Source of the DNA: Xenophilus azovorans DSM 13620
Lineage (GTDB): Bacteria; Pseudomonadota; Gammaproteobacteria; Burkholderiales; Burkholderiaceae_C
DNA length: 64,000 nt
Reading direction: 5' to 3'
Assembly: GCF_000745855.1 (NCBI RefSeq)
Contig: NZ_JQKD01000012.1
Span: 62,001-126,000 of the forward strand
Below are positions 33,227 through 42,390 of this stretch, one piece after another. The notes beneath the pieces were generated by a model that saw only the letters and a program-made list of their open reading frames with translations, ran no database searches and had not been told where the DNA came from. Each line of letters starts with the position of its first letter. The first letter of the stretch is position 1. A program made the translations under genes and the position numbers.

Positions 33227-34477
33227 TCATAGTCTTGGGGAGAGGCCGTCGGCCAGCGAGAGGCGGTAGGCGCGCACGCCGGGCAGCAGGCTGGCCAGCC
33301 AGCCGGCGGCGAGCAGGGCGGCCAGCAGCAGGCCCTCGTTCAGTGTAGGAGCGGCCAGGCGCAGCGCCAGGCCGTAGTGCGTCTGCAGCCAGGGCCCCAG
33401 CGCGGCGATGCCCAGCGCCGCCAGCAGCGTGCCCAGGGCCACGCCCAGCACGGTGACGATGGCGCCTTCGAGCGCCAGCAGCGCCAGCACGTGGCGCGCG
33501 CCCGCGCCCACCGCGCGCAGCACCGCCAGCTCGCGGCGGCGCTCGTTCAGCCCCGCCATCACCACCGACACCAGCCCGGCCAGGCTGACGATGCCGACCA
33601 GGCCCGACAGCGCCAGCAGCGCCTTCTCGCCCACGCCGATCACCTGCCACAGCTCGTCCAGCGCGACGCCGGGGAGGATCGCCATCAGCGGCTCTTCCGG
33701 GTAGGCCTGCACCCAGCGCTGCACGGCGAACACGGCGGCGCGGTTCTTCAGGCCCACCAGCGCGGCCGTCACGTTCTTGGGGCGCAGGTCGAACTTGCGC
33801 ACCTGCTCGGCCGGGATCTTCAGGCCCGGCATCGGCGCGCCGCCCGCCCATTCGAGGTGGATGGCCTCCATCGCCTCCAGGCCGATGTGCACCGTGCGGT
33901 CGATCGGCGTGCCGGTGCGCTTGAGGATGCCGACCACGGTGAAGGGCTTGTCGGCATGCTCGGGCGTGAGTTCGCCGGTGCCGTGCGCCAGGGTGATCTT
34001 CCGGCCGACGTGGTAGCCGAGCTGCTCGGCCACGTCGGCGCCGATGACGGCGTCGAACAGGCCGGAGAAGGGCTGCCCCTCGTCCAGCAACTGCTCCCCG
34101 CGCCGCACGTGCGCGAAGTAGGCGGGCGTGGTCGCCACCACCGCAAAACCGCGGTGCGAGTCGCCCAGCGACAGCGGCACCACCCAGGCCACGCCCGGGT
34201 GCTGCTCCAGTGCCTGCACGCTCCTCCAGCCGATGTTGTTGGTCGCGCTGCCGATGTGGAACACCGAGTACAGCAGCAGCTGCGTGCTGCCGGTGCGCGC
34301 GCCGACGATCAGGTCGGTGCCCGAGACGGCCGAGGCGAAGTTCTCGCGCAGCTCGGTGCGGATGCGCTCCACGCCCAGCAGCAGCAGCGTGGCCAGCGCA
34401 ATGGAGAAGACAGTGAGGGCGAGGGTGAAGCGCCGGTTCCAGGCGCTCTTCCAGGCGATGGAGAGCAGGGCGGTCAT
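33227..34477 (-). CDS. FtsX/MacB-type ABC transporter permease
   Basis: A 416-aa permease. One N-terminal membrane segment (RFTLALTVFSIALATLLLLG) is followed by a large periplasmic domain (residues ~50-270). Three C-terminal segments follow: LLALSGLVGIVSLAGLVSVV, LALLALEGAIVTVLGVALG and LLLAALLAAGWLASLLPGV. Its ATG overlaps the stop of the ATPase gene by 4 bases. With ZrgA and the ATPase it forms the membrane core of a zinc-linked system whose direction of transport is unclear, since FtsX-type systems often act on periplasmic or lipoprotein partners. Confidence 0.9.
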   Translation of the reverse strand: MTALLSIAWKSAWNRRFTLALTVFSIALATLLLLGVERIRTELRENFASAVSGTDLIVGARTGSTQLLLYSVFHIGSATNNIGWRSVQALEQHPGVAWVVPLSLGDSHRGFAVVATTPAYFAHVRRGEQLLDEGQPFSGLFDAVIGADVAEQLGYHVGRKITLAHGTGELTPEHADKPFTVVGILKRTGTPIDRTVHIGLEAMEAIHLEWAGGAPMPGLKIPAEQVRKFDLRPKNVTAALVGLKNRAAVFAVQRWVQAYPEEPLMAILPGVALDELWQVIGVGEKALLALSGLVGIVSLAGLVSVVMAGLNERRRELAVLRAVGAGARHVLALLALEGAIVTVLGVALGTLLAALGIAALGPWLQTHYGLALRLAAPTLNEGLLLAALLAAGWLASLLPGVRAYRLSLADGLSPRL

Positions 34478-35181
34478 GCGGGCTGTGCGTGGGCAGCGGC
34501 CCGGTTGATCTCGGGCAGCAGCACGTGCCGGCCGAAACGTTCGGCGATGCGCCGGTCGTGGCTCACGAAGACCAGGGCGCTGCCGTGCGATGCGCAGGCC
34601 GCCAGCAGCACGTCGAGGAAGGCTTCGCGCCGGTCCTCGTCCAGCGCCGAGGTCGGCTCGTCGGCGATCACCACCTCGGGCCGGCCGACCAGCGCGCGCG
34701 CGGCGGCCACGCGCTGCTGCTGGCCCACCGAGAGCTGCAGCGCGCTGCGTCCCCACAGCTGCGCGCCGATGCCCATGCCGGCGAGCAGTTGCTCGGCCTG
34801 CGCGCGCGAGCCCTGCGCACGCCGCCGCGCCGAGAAGCGGCAGGGCAGCAGCACGTTGTCCATCACGCTCAGGTAGGGCAGCAGGTTGAACTGCTGGAAG
34901 ATGTAGCCCACGTGCGCCACGCGGCGCCGGTCGCGGGCGCTGCCGCCCAGCGCGGCCCAGTCCTGGCCCAGCAGGCTGACCCGGCCGCTGCTCGCCACCA
35001 GCACGCCGGCCAGCAGCGACAGCAGCGTGCTCTTGCCGCAGCCGCTGGGCCCGTGCAGGAACACCGCCTCGCCGGCGCGCACCTCGAACTGCGCGATGTC
35101 GATGCAGGGCGCCGCAGCGCCCGGCCAGGTGAAGCGCAGTTCGTGTGCCTGCAGGACCGCGATGGACCCGGCCGGGCTCAC
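34474..35181 (-). CDS. ABC transporter ATP-binding protein
   Basis: A 235-aa MacB/LolD-like ATPase. Walker A is GPSGCGKST (~44-52). The signature is LSVGQQQRVAAARAL, with Val for the usual second Gly of LSGGQ. Walker B is VVIADEPTSALD and the H-loop FVSHDRR. The start is GTG 35181 overlapping the ZrgA-like stop (GTGA), because no ATG is available. It couples to the permease downstream. Confidence 0.93.
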   Translation of the reverse strand: MSPAGSIAVLQAHELRFTWPGAAAPCIDIAQFEVRAGEAVFLHGPSGCGKSTLLSLLAGVLVASSGRVSLLGQDWAALGGSARDRRRVAHVGYIFQQFNLLPYLSVMDNVLLPCRFSARRRAQGSRAQAEQLLAGMGIGAQLWGRSALQLSVGQQQRVAAARALVGRPEVVIADEPTSALDEDRREAFLDVLLAACASHGSALVFVSHDRRIAERFGRHVLLPEINRAAAHAQPA

Positions 35182-35744
35182 TTGCCCCACTCGATGCGGG
35201 CGGCCGGGCGTTTGAGGCTGCGCTTGAACTGGCCGTCGGGCGCCGCGATCTCGGCGTCGATCTGGCGCAGGTTCGGGAAAGCCTCGAACAGCTCGGTGTC
35301 GACGGCCCTGACCTTGGCGGTGTTGGCGCAGTTGAAGGCGAAGCTGGCCTGCAGTTCGGCGTGGCCGTCCTTCGGCGCCTCGCCCTGGCCCAGGCCGATC
35401 ACCGGCGCGTCGAGCTGCACCGGGCCGAGCTTGCAGCCGGCGGCGGCATCGAGCTTGAACAGGTGGTCGGCGGCGCGCAGGCGGGCGGCCATCTGCTCCA
35501 CCAGGTTCTTCTCGACGTCGGTGCGCGGCGCGCGCTCGAAGCCCAGCAGGCTGTCCAGCGGCGCCTCCATGCCGATGGTGACGGCCGGGCCGTCGACCGC
35601 GACGGTCAGTTCGGCCTTGCCGTGCACGTGGGCGTGCTGGGTGCGGGCCTGGGCATGCGCTGTGGTCCATGCCGGCGCCATCAGGGCGCCGAGGGCCAGC
35701 AGCGAGGGAAGAAGAAGGGTGCGGCGTAGGAAGGTGCGTGTCAT
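35178..35744 (-). CDS. ZrgA (DUF2796) family zinc-uptake protein
   Basis: A 188-aa periplasmic protein. The signal peptide (RRTLLLPSLLALGALMAPAW) ends near AHAQ. HAHVHGKAELTVAVDGP at the mature N-terminus and EAPLDSLLGFERAPRTDVE are characteristic. The usual His-rich metal loop is short here (APKDGHAEL). ZrgA of Vibrio cholerae belongs to a zinc-regulated uptake operon; the ABC genes and DUF3299 gene that follow match that arrangement. It begins 13 bases after the sulfurtransferase stop, so no separate promoter is evident. Confidence 0.85.
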   Translation of the reverse strand: MTRTFLRRTLLLPSLLALGALMAPAWTTAHAQARTQHAHVHGKAELTVAVDGPAVTIGMEAPLDSLLGFERAPRTDVEKNLVEQMAARLRAADHLFKLDAAAGCKLGPVQLDAPVIGLGQGEAPKDGHAELQASFAFNCANTAKVRAVDTELFEAFPNLRQIDAEIAAPDGQFKRSLKRPAARIEWGK

Positions 35745-35757
35745 GCGTCGATGGCTC

Positions 35758-36672
35758 TCAGGGCTCGGCCCCCTGGCGGGTCGGCAGCCCGGGCGTGTTG
35801 CTCCATTCGCTCCAACTGCCTGCGTACAGGCCGGTGCTGCCCAGGCCGGCGATGCGCATGGCCAGGACGTTGGGCACCGCGCTCACGCCGCTGCCGCAGT
35901 GGTGCACCACCGTGGCGGGGTCGCGGCCGCCCAGCAGCGCCTCGAACTCGGCACGCAGTTGCGCGGCGGGCTTGAAGCGGCCGTCAGGCGCGAGGTTGTC
36001 GGAGAAGGGGCGGTTCAGCGCCCCGGGGATGTGACCGGCGATCGGATCCAGAGGTTCCACTTCGCCGCGGTAACGGGGTGCAGCGCGGGCATCGATCAGT
36101 GTCTGCGCCGGGTCGTCCAGGCGGGCGGCGACGGTGCGCGTGTCCACCAGCGCCACGCGCGGCGGGCCGGGCTCGAAGTGGGACTGGAAGTGCGCCGGCT
36201 CGTCGCCGGAGGCCACCGGCCGGCCCGCGGCCTGCCAGGCCTGGAGGCCGCCGTCGAGCACGGCCGCGGCCTCGTGGCCCATCCACTGCAGCATCCACCA
36301 CAGGCGGCCGCAGTAGTTGGCGCCGTTGCGGTCGTACACGACGGCCTGCATGTCGCCGGCGAAGCCGACGGAGGACAGCCAGGCCGCGAACTTCTCGCGG
36401 CTGGGCAGCGGATGGCGGCCGCCGGACGCCGGACGATCGGCCTCGTGCGCCACGATCACCCGGCCGTCGGGGCCGGGCGCGCCGTGCTTGGCGCTCAGGT
36501 CGGCGTCGAGGTGGGCGTAGACGGCGCCGGGGATGTGCGCCTCGCGGTACTGTGCGGCGCCCGTCTCGGGCTTCATCAGGTCGAAGCTGCAGTCGAACAC
36601 CATCAGCTTCGCCTTGGCGTCCATCAGGGCCTGGAGTTCGTCGGCGGTGATGAGGGTGCTGTAGGTCGTCAT
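35758..36672 (-). CDS. Sulfurtransferase (thiosulfate / 3-mercaptopyruvate type)
   Basis: A 304-aa tandem rhodanese. The N-terminal domain (LMVFDCSFDLMKPETG) is inactive. The C-terminal domain carries the catalytic Cys259 in HHCGSGVSA. The loop CGSGV-x-A is of the 3-mercaptopyruvate sulfurtransferase type, though thiosulfate can also be used. It moves sulfane sulfur to cyanide or thiols. It sits at the head of the ZrgA-ABC unit with a 13-base gap, an unusual partner. Confidence 0.92.
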   Translation of the reverse strand: MTTYSTLITADELQALMDAKAKLMVFDCSFDLMKPETGAAQYREAHIPGAVYAHLDADLSAKHGAPGPDGRVIVAHEADRPASGGRHPLPSREKFAAWLSSVGFAGDMQAVVYDRNGANYCGRLWWMLQWMGHEAAAVLDGGLQAWQAAGRPVASGDEPAHFQSHFEPGPPRVALVDTRTVAARLDDPAQTLIDARAAPRYRGEVEPLDPIAGHIPGALNRPFSDNLAPDGRFKPAAQLRAEFEALLGGRDPATVVHHCGSGVSAVPNVLAMRIAGLGSTGLYAGSWSEWSNTPGLPTRQGAEP

Positions 36673-36740
36673 GGCGCGCGCAAGGAAAGGCAAGCGGCCA
36701 TTGTGCGGGCACTCGGCGCCCCGTGCACGCGGCCGGTGCC

Positions 36741-37663
36741 TCAGTGCTCCTCGGCCGGTGCCTTCGGCACCGCCCGCTGGCGCAGCACGGTGGCGGCCAC
36801 GCCGCTGCCGATGATCAGCGCGATGCCGGCCCAGCCGGCCGCGTCGATGCGGTCGCCGAACAGCAGCACGCTGTACAGCGCCGCGAACACGATGCCCGAA
36901 TACTGGAGGTTGGCCACCACCAGCGTGGCGGCGGGCGTGCGGGCGCTGGCGTACGCGTACGTCAGGCACAGCTGGCCCAGGGCCGCCAGCACGCCCACCG
37001 GCACCAGCCACGCCGCGTGCCGCCACGACCAGGCCGACACGCCGGTGAACAGCATCCACAGCACGCCGGCCACCATGGAGCCGACGGCGAAGTAGAAGAC
37101 GGTGCGCGTCTCGGGCTCGCCGATGCGCGACAGCGCCATCACCTGCATGTAGGCGAAGGCGGCGCCAATGCCCGACAGCAGGCCCACCATGCCGGCGAAG
37201 GCGTCGGTGCCCTGGGTGGTCGGCTTGAGCAGCAGGATCACGCCCGCGAAGCCGGCCACCACGGTCAGCGTCAGCGCGCCCTGCATGGGCGGCAGCGGCA
37301 TGCGCCCGTTGCGGCCGGGCACCGGCGCCCAGGCCAGCAGCGCGCCGCCGACCAGGAAGGCGGCGATCCAGATGCTGCTCATGTAGTTGAGCGTCATGGC
37401 GGTGGCCAGCGGGATGTGCGCGATGGCGTAGAACCACGAGCCCATCGAGGCGGTGCCGATCACGCTGCGCCAGGCATGCATGCCGGGGTAGCGGGTGGCC
37501 AGCGGCACGCCCTGGCGCCGCGCCAGCACCGCGATGAGGCGATGCCGATGACGCCGCGCCAGAACACGATCTCGGCGCTGGTGAAGTGCGCCGAGGCGTA
37601 CTTGACGCACACGCCCATGCTGGCGAACAGCAGGGCCGACAGCACCATCCACAGCCCTTGCAT
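36741..37663 (-). pseudogene. EamA/DMT-family transporter, frameshifted
   Basis: The N-terminal ~40 residues (MQGLWMVLSALLFASMGVCV to EIVFWRGVIGI) and the rest (LIAVLARRQGVPL to the end) are in different frames. They join near 37536-37542, and one missing base there would restore a normal ~307-aa ten-helix drug/metabolite exporter. The remainder is intact, with EamA repeats such as ATAMTLNYMSSIWIAAFLVG and ATLVVANLQYSGIVFAALYS. This is either a recent inactivating deletion or a sequencing error. GGGGGAG precedes ATG 37663. Confidence 0.82.
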
Positions 37664-37695
37664 GCCCGCTCCCCCGGTCAACGACCCGTGAATTG

Positions 37696-37723
37696 AAAAG
37701 GGCGCCCCCGGCCGGAGGCGCCC
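37696..37723 (-). terminator. Rho-independent terminator of the Rieske oxygenase gene
   Basis: On the minus strand, 7-base arms GGGCGCC / GGCGCCC (37723-37717 with 37706-37700) and a following TTTT. It sits 26 bases after the stop of the minus-strand Rieske gene. Confidence 0.75.
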
Positions 37724-37748
37724 CGCAGCGCAGGTGAACCCGCGCCGT

Positions 37749-38915
37749 TCACCGGCGGCCCGGCGTGGTCAGCCGCTGCAGCGCGCCCGGCACCGCGGCC
37801 AGGCGCTGGCGGTACCACTCGTGGAAGTGCTGCATGCCGTCCTCCATCGGGCTCTGGTAGGGGCCGACCTCGCTGTCGCCGCGCGCCATCAGGGCCTTGC
37901 GGCCGGCGTCCATGCGCTCGGCGATCTCGTCGTCCTCGATGCAGGTCTCCATGTAGGCGGCCTGCTGCGCCTCGACGAACTCGCGCTCGAACAGGGCGAT
38001 CTCCTCCGGGTAGTAGAACTCGACCATGTTCATGGTCTTGCCCGGGCCCATCGGATGCAGCGTGGAGACGGTGAGGACGTGCGGATACCACTCCACCATG
38101 ATGTGCGGGTAGTACGTCAGCCAGATGGCGCCGTACTCGGGCGGCTGGCCCTCGCGGTACTTCAGCAGCTGCTCGTGCCAGCGCTGGTACACCGGGCTGC
38201 CGGCGCGGCCCAGGCGGTTGGCCACGCCCACCGTCTGCACCGAGTACTCGGGCTTGAACTCCCAGCGCAGGTCGTCGCAGGTGACGAAGTTGCCCAGGCC
38301 GGGGTGGAAGGGGCCGACGTGGTAGTCCTCCAGGTAGACCTCGATGAAGGTCTTCCAGTTGTAGTTGCACTCGTGCATCTCCACCCGGTCGAGGTGGAAG
38401 CCGGTGAAGTCCAGCGCGGCGCGCGGGCCCATGTTCGCCAGGTCGGCGGCGATGTCGCGGCCGTTGTCCTCGAACAGCAGGCCGTTCCACTCGCGCAGGG
38501 GCCAGGTCTTGAGGTTCAGGCACGGGTCCTGCGCGAAGTGCGGCGCGCCCAGCAGCGTGCCGGTGGGCTGCGCGCCGGCGGCGTTGTAGGTCCAGCGGTG
38601 CAGCGGGCACACGATGTGGCCGCTGGCGCGCGCATCGAGCTGGCCGCGCCCGCGCAGGATCACGGCCTGGCGGTGGCGGCAGACGTTGGACACCAGCTCC
38701 ACGCCGCGCGGCGTATGGACGAGCGCGCGGCCCTCGCCCTCCTGGGGCAGGGCGTGGTAGCTGCCGGGTTCGGGCACCGCGAGGCGGTGGCCCACGTAGC
38801 GGGGGCCGTTGGCGAAGAAGGTCTCCATCTCGAGGGCGTACAGGGCCTCGTCGAAATACGCGGAAACCGGAAGTTGGCTCGAAGCCTGCTGCAGTCGAAG
38901 ACTTAAATCAGACAT
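37749..38915 (-). CDS. Rieske-type aromatic ring-hydroxylating oxygenase, alpha subunit
   Basis: A 388-aa single-gene Rieske oxygenase. The [2Fe-2S] ligands are in NVCRHRQAVI and IVCPLHRWTY; the mononuclear iron site is in EVYLEDYHVGPFHPG. No beta subunit, ferredoxin or reductase is beside it, so it resembles alpha-only (choline/GbcA-like or phthalate-type) oxygenases that borrow a reductase. It begins MSDLSLRLQQAS. It is monocistronic and divergent from xseB. The substrate is unknown. Confidence 0.92.
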   Translation of the reverse strand: MSDLSLRLQQASSQLPVSAYFDEALYALEMETFFANGPRYVGHRLAVPEPGSYHALPQEGEGRALVHTPRGVELVSNVCRHRQAVILRGRGQLDARASGHIVCPLHRWTYNAAGAQPTGTLLGAPHFAQDPCLNLKTWPLREWNGLLFEDNGRDIAADLANMGPRAALDFTGFHLDRVEMHECNYNWKTFIEVYLEDYHVGPFHPGLGNFVTCDDLRWEFKPEYSVQTVGVANRLGRAGSPVYQRWHEQLLKYREGQPPEYGAIWLTYYPHIMVEWYPHVLTVSTLHPMGPGKTMNMVEFYYPEEIALFEREFVEAQQAAYMETCIEDDEIAERMDAGRKALMARGDSEVGPYQSPMEDGMQHFHEWYRQRLAAVPGALQRLTTPGRR

Positions 38916-39145
38916 GGGTGACCTGACCAAGCTCCCCACAGGGAGGTGTAAAACCGAGAACCCCCGCCTCTTTCCTGCGACTGAGCCGCCCGGCGGATTG
39001 CAGGGCCAACGTCTCCGCGGAAAAAGTTGCGCCGGCCACCAAGGAAACGATGACCGGCGCGGGAATGAGCAGGGATTGTACCCCGGAGATATCTGCGCGC
39101 CGGGGTGCGGCCTTCTAGAATCACCGGTTTCTTTCCGGTCTTTGC

Positions 39146-39397
39146 ATGCCCAAGGCGCCTTCCTCTCCCGCCGGCTCCGACGCCGCGCCCCTGCCTGCCA
39201 CCTACGAGGCGGGCGTGCAGGAACTCGAACAATTGGTCGCCGCACTCGAATCGGGCCAGCTGCCGCTGGACCAACTGCTGGTCAGCTACCAGCGCGGCGC
39301 GGCGCTGCTGGCCTTCTGCCGCGACAGGCTGCAGGCCGTGGAGGATCAGATCAAGGTGCTGGACGCCGGCAGCCTGAAGGCGTGGTCGGGCCAATGA
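39146..39397 (+). CDS. xseB: Exodeoxyribonuclease VII small subunit
   Basis: An 83-aa coiled-coil-like subunit. [20 protein letters not shown] and [19 protein letters not shown] are the XseB pattern. It partners XseA in degrading single-stranded DNA. Its stop overlaps the ispA start by 4 bases, the common xseB-ispA-dxs arrangement. Confidence 0.95.
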   Translation: MPKAPSSPAGSDAAPLPATYEAGVQELEQLVAALESGQLPLDQLLVSYQRGAALLAFCRDRLQAVEDQIKVLDAGSLKAWSGQ

Positions 39398-40344
39398 CGG
39401 CGACGACGGCTGCGCAGGCCCCGCGCTGGAGTGCGGGCGAACTCTCCGACTGGATGACGCCGCAGCTCGACAGGGTCGAGGCGGCCCTGGCGCGCTGGGT
39501 GGGCGCCGATGCGCCGGCCCACCTGGGCGAGGCCATGCGCTACGCGGTGCTCGACGGCGGCAAGCGCCTGCGCCCGCTGCTGGTGGTGGCCGCCAGCCAG
39601 GCGGTGGCGCCGCTGGCCGGCGCGCCGACGCCGGCCGTCGAGGAGGCCGCGCTGCGCGCCGCCTGCGCCGTCGAACTGATCCACGCTTATTCGCTGGTGC
39701 ACGACGACCTGCCGTGCATGGACAACGACGTGCTGCGCCGCGGCAAGCCCACGGTGCACGTGAAGTTCGGCGAGGCCGACGCGCTGCTGGCCGGCGACGC
39801 GCTGCAGGCACTGGCCTTCGAGTTGCTGGTGCCCGACGGCGAGCGCGTGCCCGACGCCGTGCAGGCGCGGCTGGTGCGCCTGCTGGCCCGCGCCGCCGGT
39901 GGGCAGGGCATGGCCGGCGGCCAGGCGATCGACCTGGCCAGCGTCGGCCGGCGCCTGACCGAGGCCGAGCTGCGCGAGATGCACCGCCTCAAGACCGGCG
40001 CGCTGCTGCAGGGCAGCGTCGAGATGGGCGCCGCCTGCGCCGGCGAGCTGCCGGCCGAGGTGCTGGCCGGCCTGCGCGACTACGGCGCTGCCCTCGGCCT
40101 GGCCTTCCAGGTGGTGGACGACATCCTCGACGTGGTCGCCGATTCCGCGACCCTGGGCAAGACGGCCGGCAAGGATGCCGCCGCCGACAAGCCCACCTAC
40201 GTCTCGCTGCTCGGCCTGGACGGCGCGCGCGCCAATGCCGCCCGGCTGCTGGACGAGGCCCTGGCCGCCCTCGCGCGCACGCGGCTGTCCGACACCGCCG
40301 CGCTGCGCGCGCTGGCCCACATGGTGGTCGACCGCGACCGATAA
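39394..40344 (+). CDS. ispA: Farnesyl diphosphate synthase (polyprenyl synthetase)
   Basis: A 316-aa isoprenyl chain-length synthase. The first Asp-rich motif is [10 protein letters not shown] (~104-112) and the second [17 protein letters not shown] and [15 protein letters not shown] are family segments. It condenses DMAPP and IPP to farnesyl diphosphate for ubiquinone and undecaprenyl-phosphate. Position between xseB and dxs supports the name; geranyl-type specificity cannot be excluded. Confidence 0.93.
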   Translation: MTATTAAQAPRWSAGELSDWMTPQLDRVEAALARWVGADAPAHLGEAMRYAVLDGGKRLRPLLVVAASQAVAPLAGAPTPAVEEAALRAACAVELIHAYSLVHDDLPCMDNDVLRRGKPTVHVKFGEADALLAGDALQALAFELLVPDGERVPDAVQARLVRLLARAAGGQGMAGGQAIDLASVGRRLTEAELREMHRLKTGALLQGSVEMGAACAGELPAEVLAGLRDYGAALGLAFQVVDDILDVVADSATLGKTAGKDAAADKPTYVSLLGLDGARANAARLLDEALAALARTRLSDTAALRALAHMVVDRDR

Positions 40345-40371
40345 CGGCCGAAGCGCCGCCCCCACGCATCC

Positions 40372-42243
40372 ATGGCTCCCCTTCTTCCCACGATCACCGA
40401 CCCCGCCGACCTGCGCCGACTGGACCGCGAGCAGCTCAAGCAACTCGCCGACGAGGTGCGCACCTGCGTGCTCGACAACGTCTCGCGCACCGGCGGGCAC
40501 CTCAGCTCCAACCTCGGCACGGTGGAGCTCACGGTTGCGCTGCACTACGTCTTCGACACGCCGCAGGACCGGCTGGTGTGGGACGTGGGCCACCAGACCT
40601 ACCCGCACAAGATCCTCACCGGCCGGCGCGAGCGCATGCCCACGCTGCGCCAGCAGGGCGGCATCTCGGGCTTCCCGCAGCGTGCCGAGAGCCCCTACGA
40701 CACCTTCGGCACCGCCCATTCGTCGACCAGCATCTCGGCGGCGCTGGGCATGGCGCTGGCCGCGCGGCAGAAGGGCGAGGACCGCCACGCCGTGGCGATC
40801 ATCGGCGACGGCGCGATGACTGCCGGCATGGCCTTCGAGGCGCTGAACAACGCGGGCGTCTACGACGACATCAACTTCCTGGTCATCCTGAACGACAACG
40901 ACATGTCGATCAGCCCGCCGGTGGGCGCGCTCAACCGCTACCTGGCGCAGCTCATGAGCGGCCAGTTCTACGCGGCCGCCAAGCACGTCGGCAAGAGCGT
41001 GCTGCGGGCGGCGCCGCCGCTGTTCGAGTTCGCCAAGCGCTTCGAGCAGCAGGCCAAGGGCATGGTGGTGCCGGCCACGCTGTTCGAGAAGTTCGGCTTC
41101 AACTACATCGGGCCGATCGACGGGCACGACCTCGACTCGCTGATCCCGACGCTGGAGAACATCAAGCAGCTCAAGGGTCCGCAGTTCCTGCACGTGGTGA
41201 CGAAAAAGGGCCAGGGCTACAAGCTGGCCGAGGCCGACCCGGTGGCCTATCACGGGCCGGGCAAGTTCGATCCCTCCGTCGGCCTGGTCAAGCCGGCCGC
41301 GGCGCCGAAGAAGACCTTCACCCAGGTCTTCGGCCAGTGGCTGTGCGACATGGCGGCCGAGGACGGCCGGCTGGTCGGCATCACGCCGGCGATGCGCGAG
41401 GGCTCGGGCCTGGTGGAGTTCGAGCAGCGCTTTCCCGGCCGCTACTACGACGTGGGCATCGCCGAGCAGCACGCCGTCACCTTCGCCGCCGGGCTGGCCT
41501 GCGAGGGGCTCAAGCCGGTGGTGGCGATCTACTCCACCTTCCTGCAGCGCGGCTACGACCAGCTCATCCACGACGTGGCGATCCAGAACCTGCCGGTGGT
41601 CTTCGCGCTGGACCGCGCCGGCCTGGTGGGCGCGGACGGCGCCACGCACGCCGGCGCCTACGACATCGCCTACCTGCGCTGCGTGCCCAACATCAGCATC
41701 GCCTGCCCGGCCGACGAGGCCGAGTGCCGGCAACTGCTGAGCTCGGCCTATGCGCAGAGCCACCCGGTGGCGGTGCGCTATCCGCGCGGCGCCGGCGTCG
41801 GCAAGGAGCCGCCGCTCACGCTCGATGCGCTGCCCTTCGGCAAGGGCGAGCTGCGCCGCCAGGGCCGGCAGTCAGGCAGACGTGTGGCCATCCTCGCCTT
41901 CGGCACGCTGCTGTACCCGGCGCTGGAGGCGGCCGAGGCGCTGGACGCCACGGTGGCCAACATGCGCTGGGCCAAGCCGCTGGACCTGGAACTGCTCAAG
42001 CAGATCGCCTCCACGCACGAGGCGCTGGTCACGGTCGAGGAGGGCGCGGTGATGGGCGGCGCCGGCAGCGCGGTGGCCGAGGCGCTGCAGGCCGCCGGCA
42101 TCGCCATGCCGCTGCTGCAACTGGGCCTGCCCGACCGCTTCATCGAACATGGCGACCCGGCCCGGCTGCTGGCCGGCGTGGGCCTGGATGCGCAGGGCAT
42201 CCGGGCGGCCATCGAAACGCGTTTTCCCGAAGACAAGGCGTGA
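40372..42243 (+). CDS. dxs: 1-deoxy-D-xylulose-5-phosphate synthase
   Basis: A 623-aa ThDP enzyme that joins pyruvate and glyceraldehyde-3-phosphate, the first step of the MEP pathway. [38 protein letters not shown] (ThDP/Mg), [20 protein letters not shown] and [16 protein letters not shown] are diagnostic. The transketolase C-terminal domain follows. It is cotranscribed with ispA, and a terminator follows it. Confidence 0.97.
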   Translation: MAPLLPTITDPADLRRLDREQLKQLADEVRTCVLDNVSRTGGHLSSNLGTVELTVALHYVFDTPQDRLVWDVGHQTYPHKILTGRRERMPTLRQQGGISGFPQRAESPYDTFGTAHSSTSISAALGMALAARQKGEDRHAVAIIGDGAMTAGMAFEALNNAGVYDDINFLVILNDNDMSISPPVGALNRYLAQLMSGQFYAAAKHVGKSVLRAAPPLFEFAKRFEQQAKGMVVPATLFEKFGFNYIGPIDGHDLDSLIPTLENIKQLKGPQFLHVVTKKGQGYKLAEADPVAYHGPGKFDPSVGLVKPAAAPKKTFTQVFGQWLCDMAAEDGRLVGITPAMREGSGLVEFEQRFPGRYYDVGIAEQHAVTFAAGLACEGLKPVVAIYSTFLQRGYDQLIHDVAIQNLPVVFALDRAGLVGADGATHAGAYDIAYLRCVPNISIACPADEAECRQLLSSAYAQSHPVAVRYPRGAGVGKEPPLTLDALPFGKGELRRQGRQSGRRVAILAFGTLLYPALEAAEALDATVANMRWAKPLDLELLKQIASTHEALVTVEEGAVMGGAGSAVAEALQAAGIAMPLLQLGLPDRFIEHGDPARLLAGVGLDAQGIRAAIETRFPEDKA

Positions 42244-42334
42244 CGCCGTGCGCATTGCCGTGCGTGCGTCCACCGTGCGCAGGGAAAACCCGCAAGGGGC
42301 ACTTGTAAGGCGTTTTTACAATTGTTCCGCTCAG

Positions 42335-42366
42335 AGAACGCGGCCACGAGCCGCGTTCGTGTTTTT
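42335..42366 (+). terminator. Rho-independent terminator after dxs
   Basis: 9-base arms GAACGCGGC / GCCGCGTTC (42335-42343, 42349-42357) and a T-run GTGTTTTTC. It separates the xseB-ispA-dxs operon from the TRAP receptor gene that starts 25 bases later. Confidence 0.82.
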
Positions 42367-42390
42367 CATTCCTAACGGAGTTGCTCTCAG

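Noticed and set aside
40372-42243. ThDP riboswitch for dxs or the other ThDP-enzyme genes
   Set aside because: No THI-box-like sequence was found in the short leaders, which leave little room for one.
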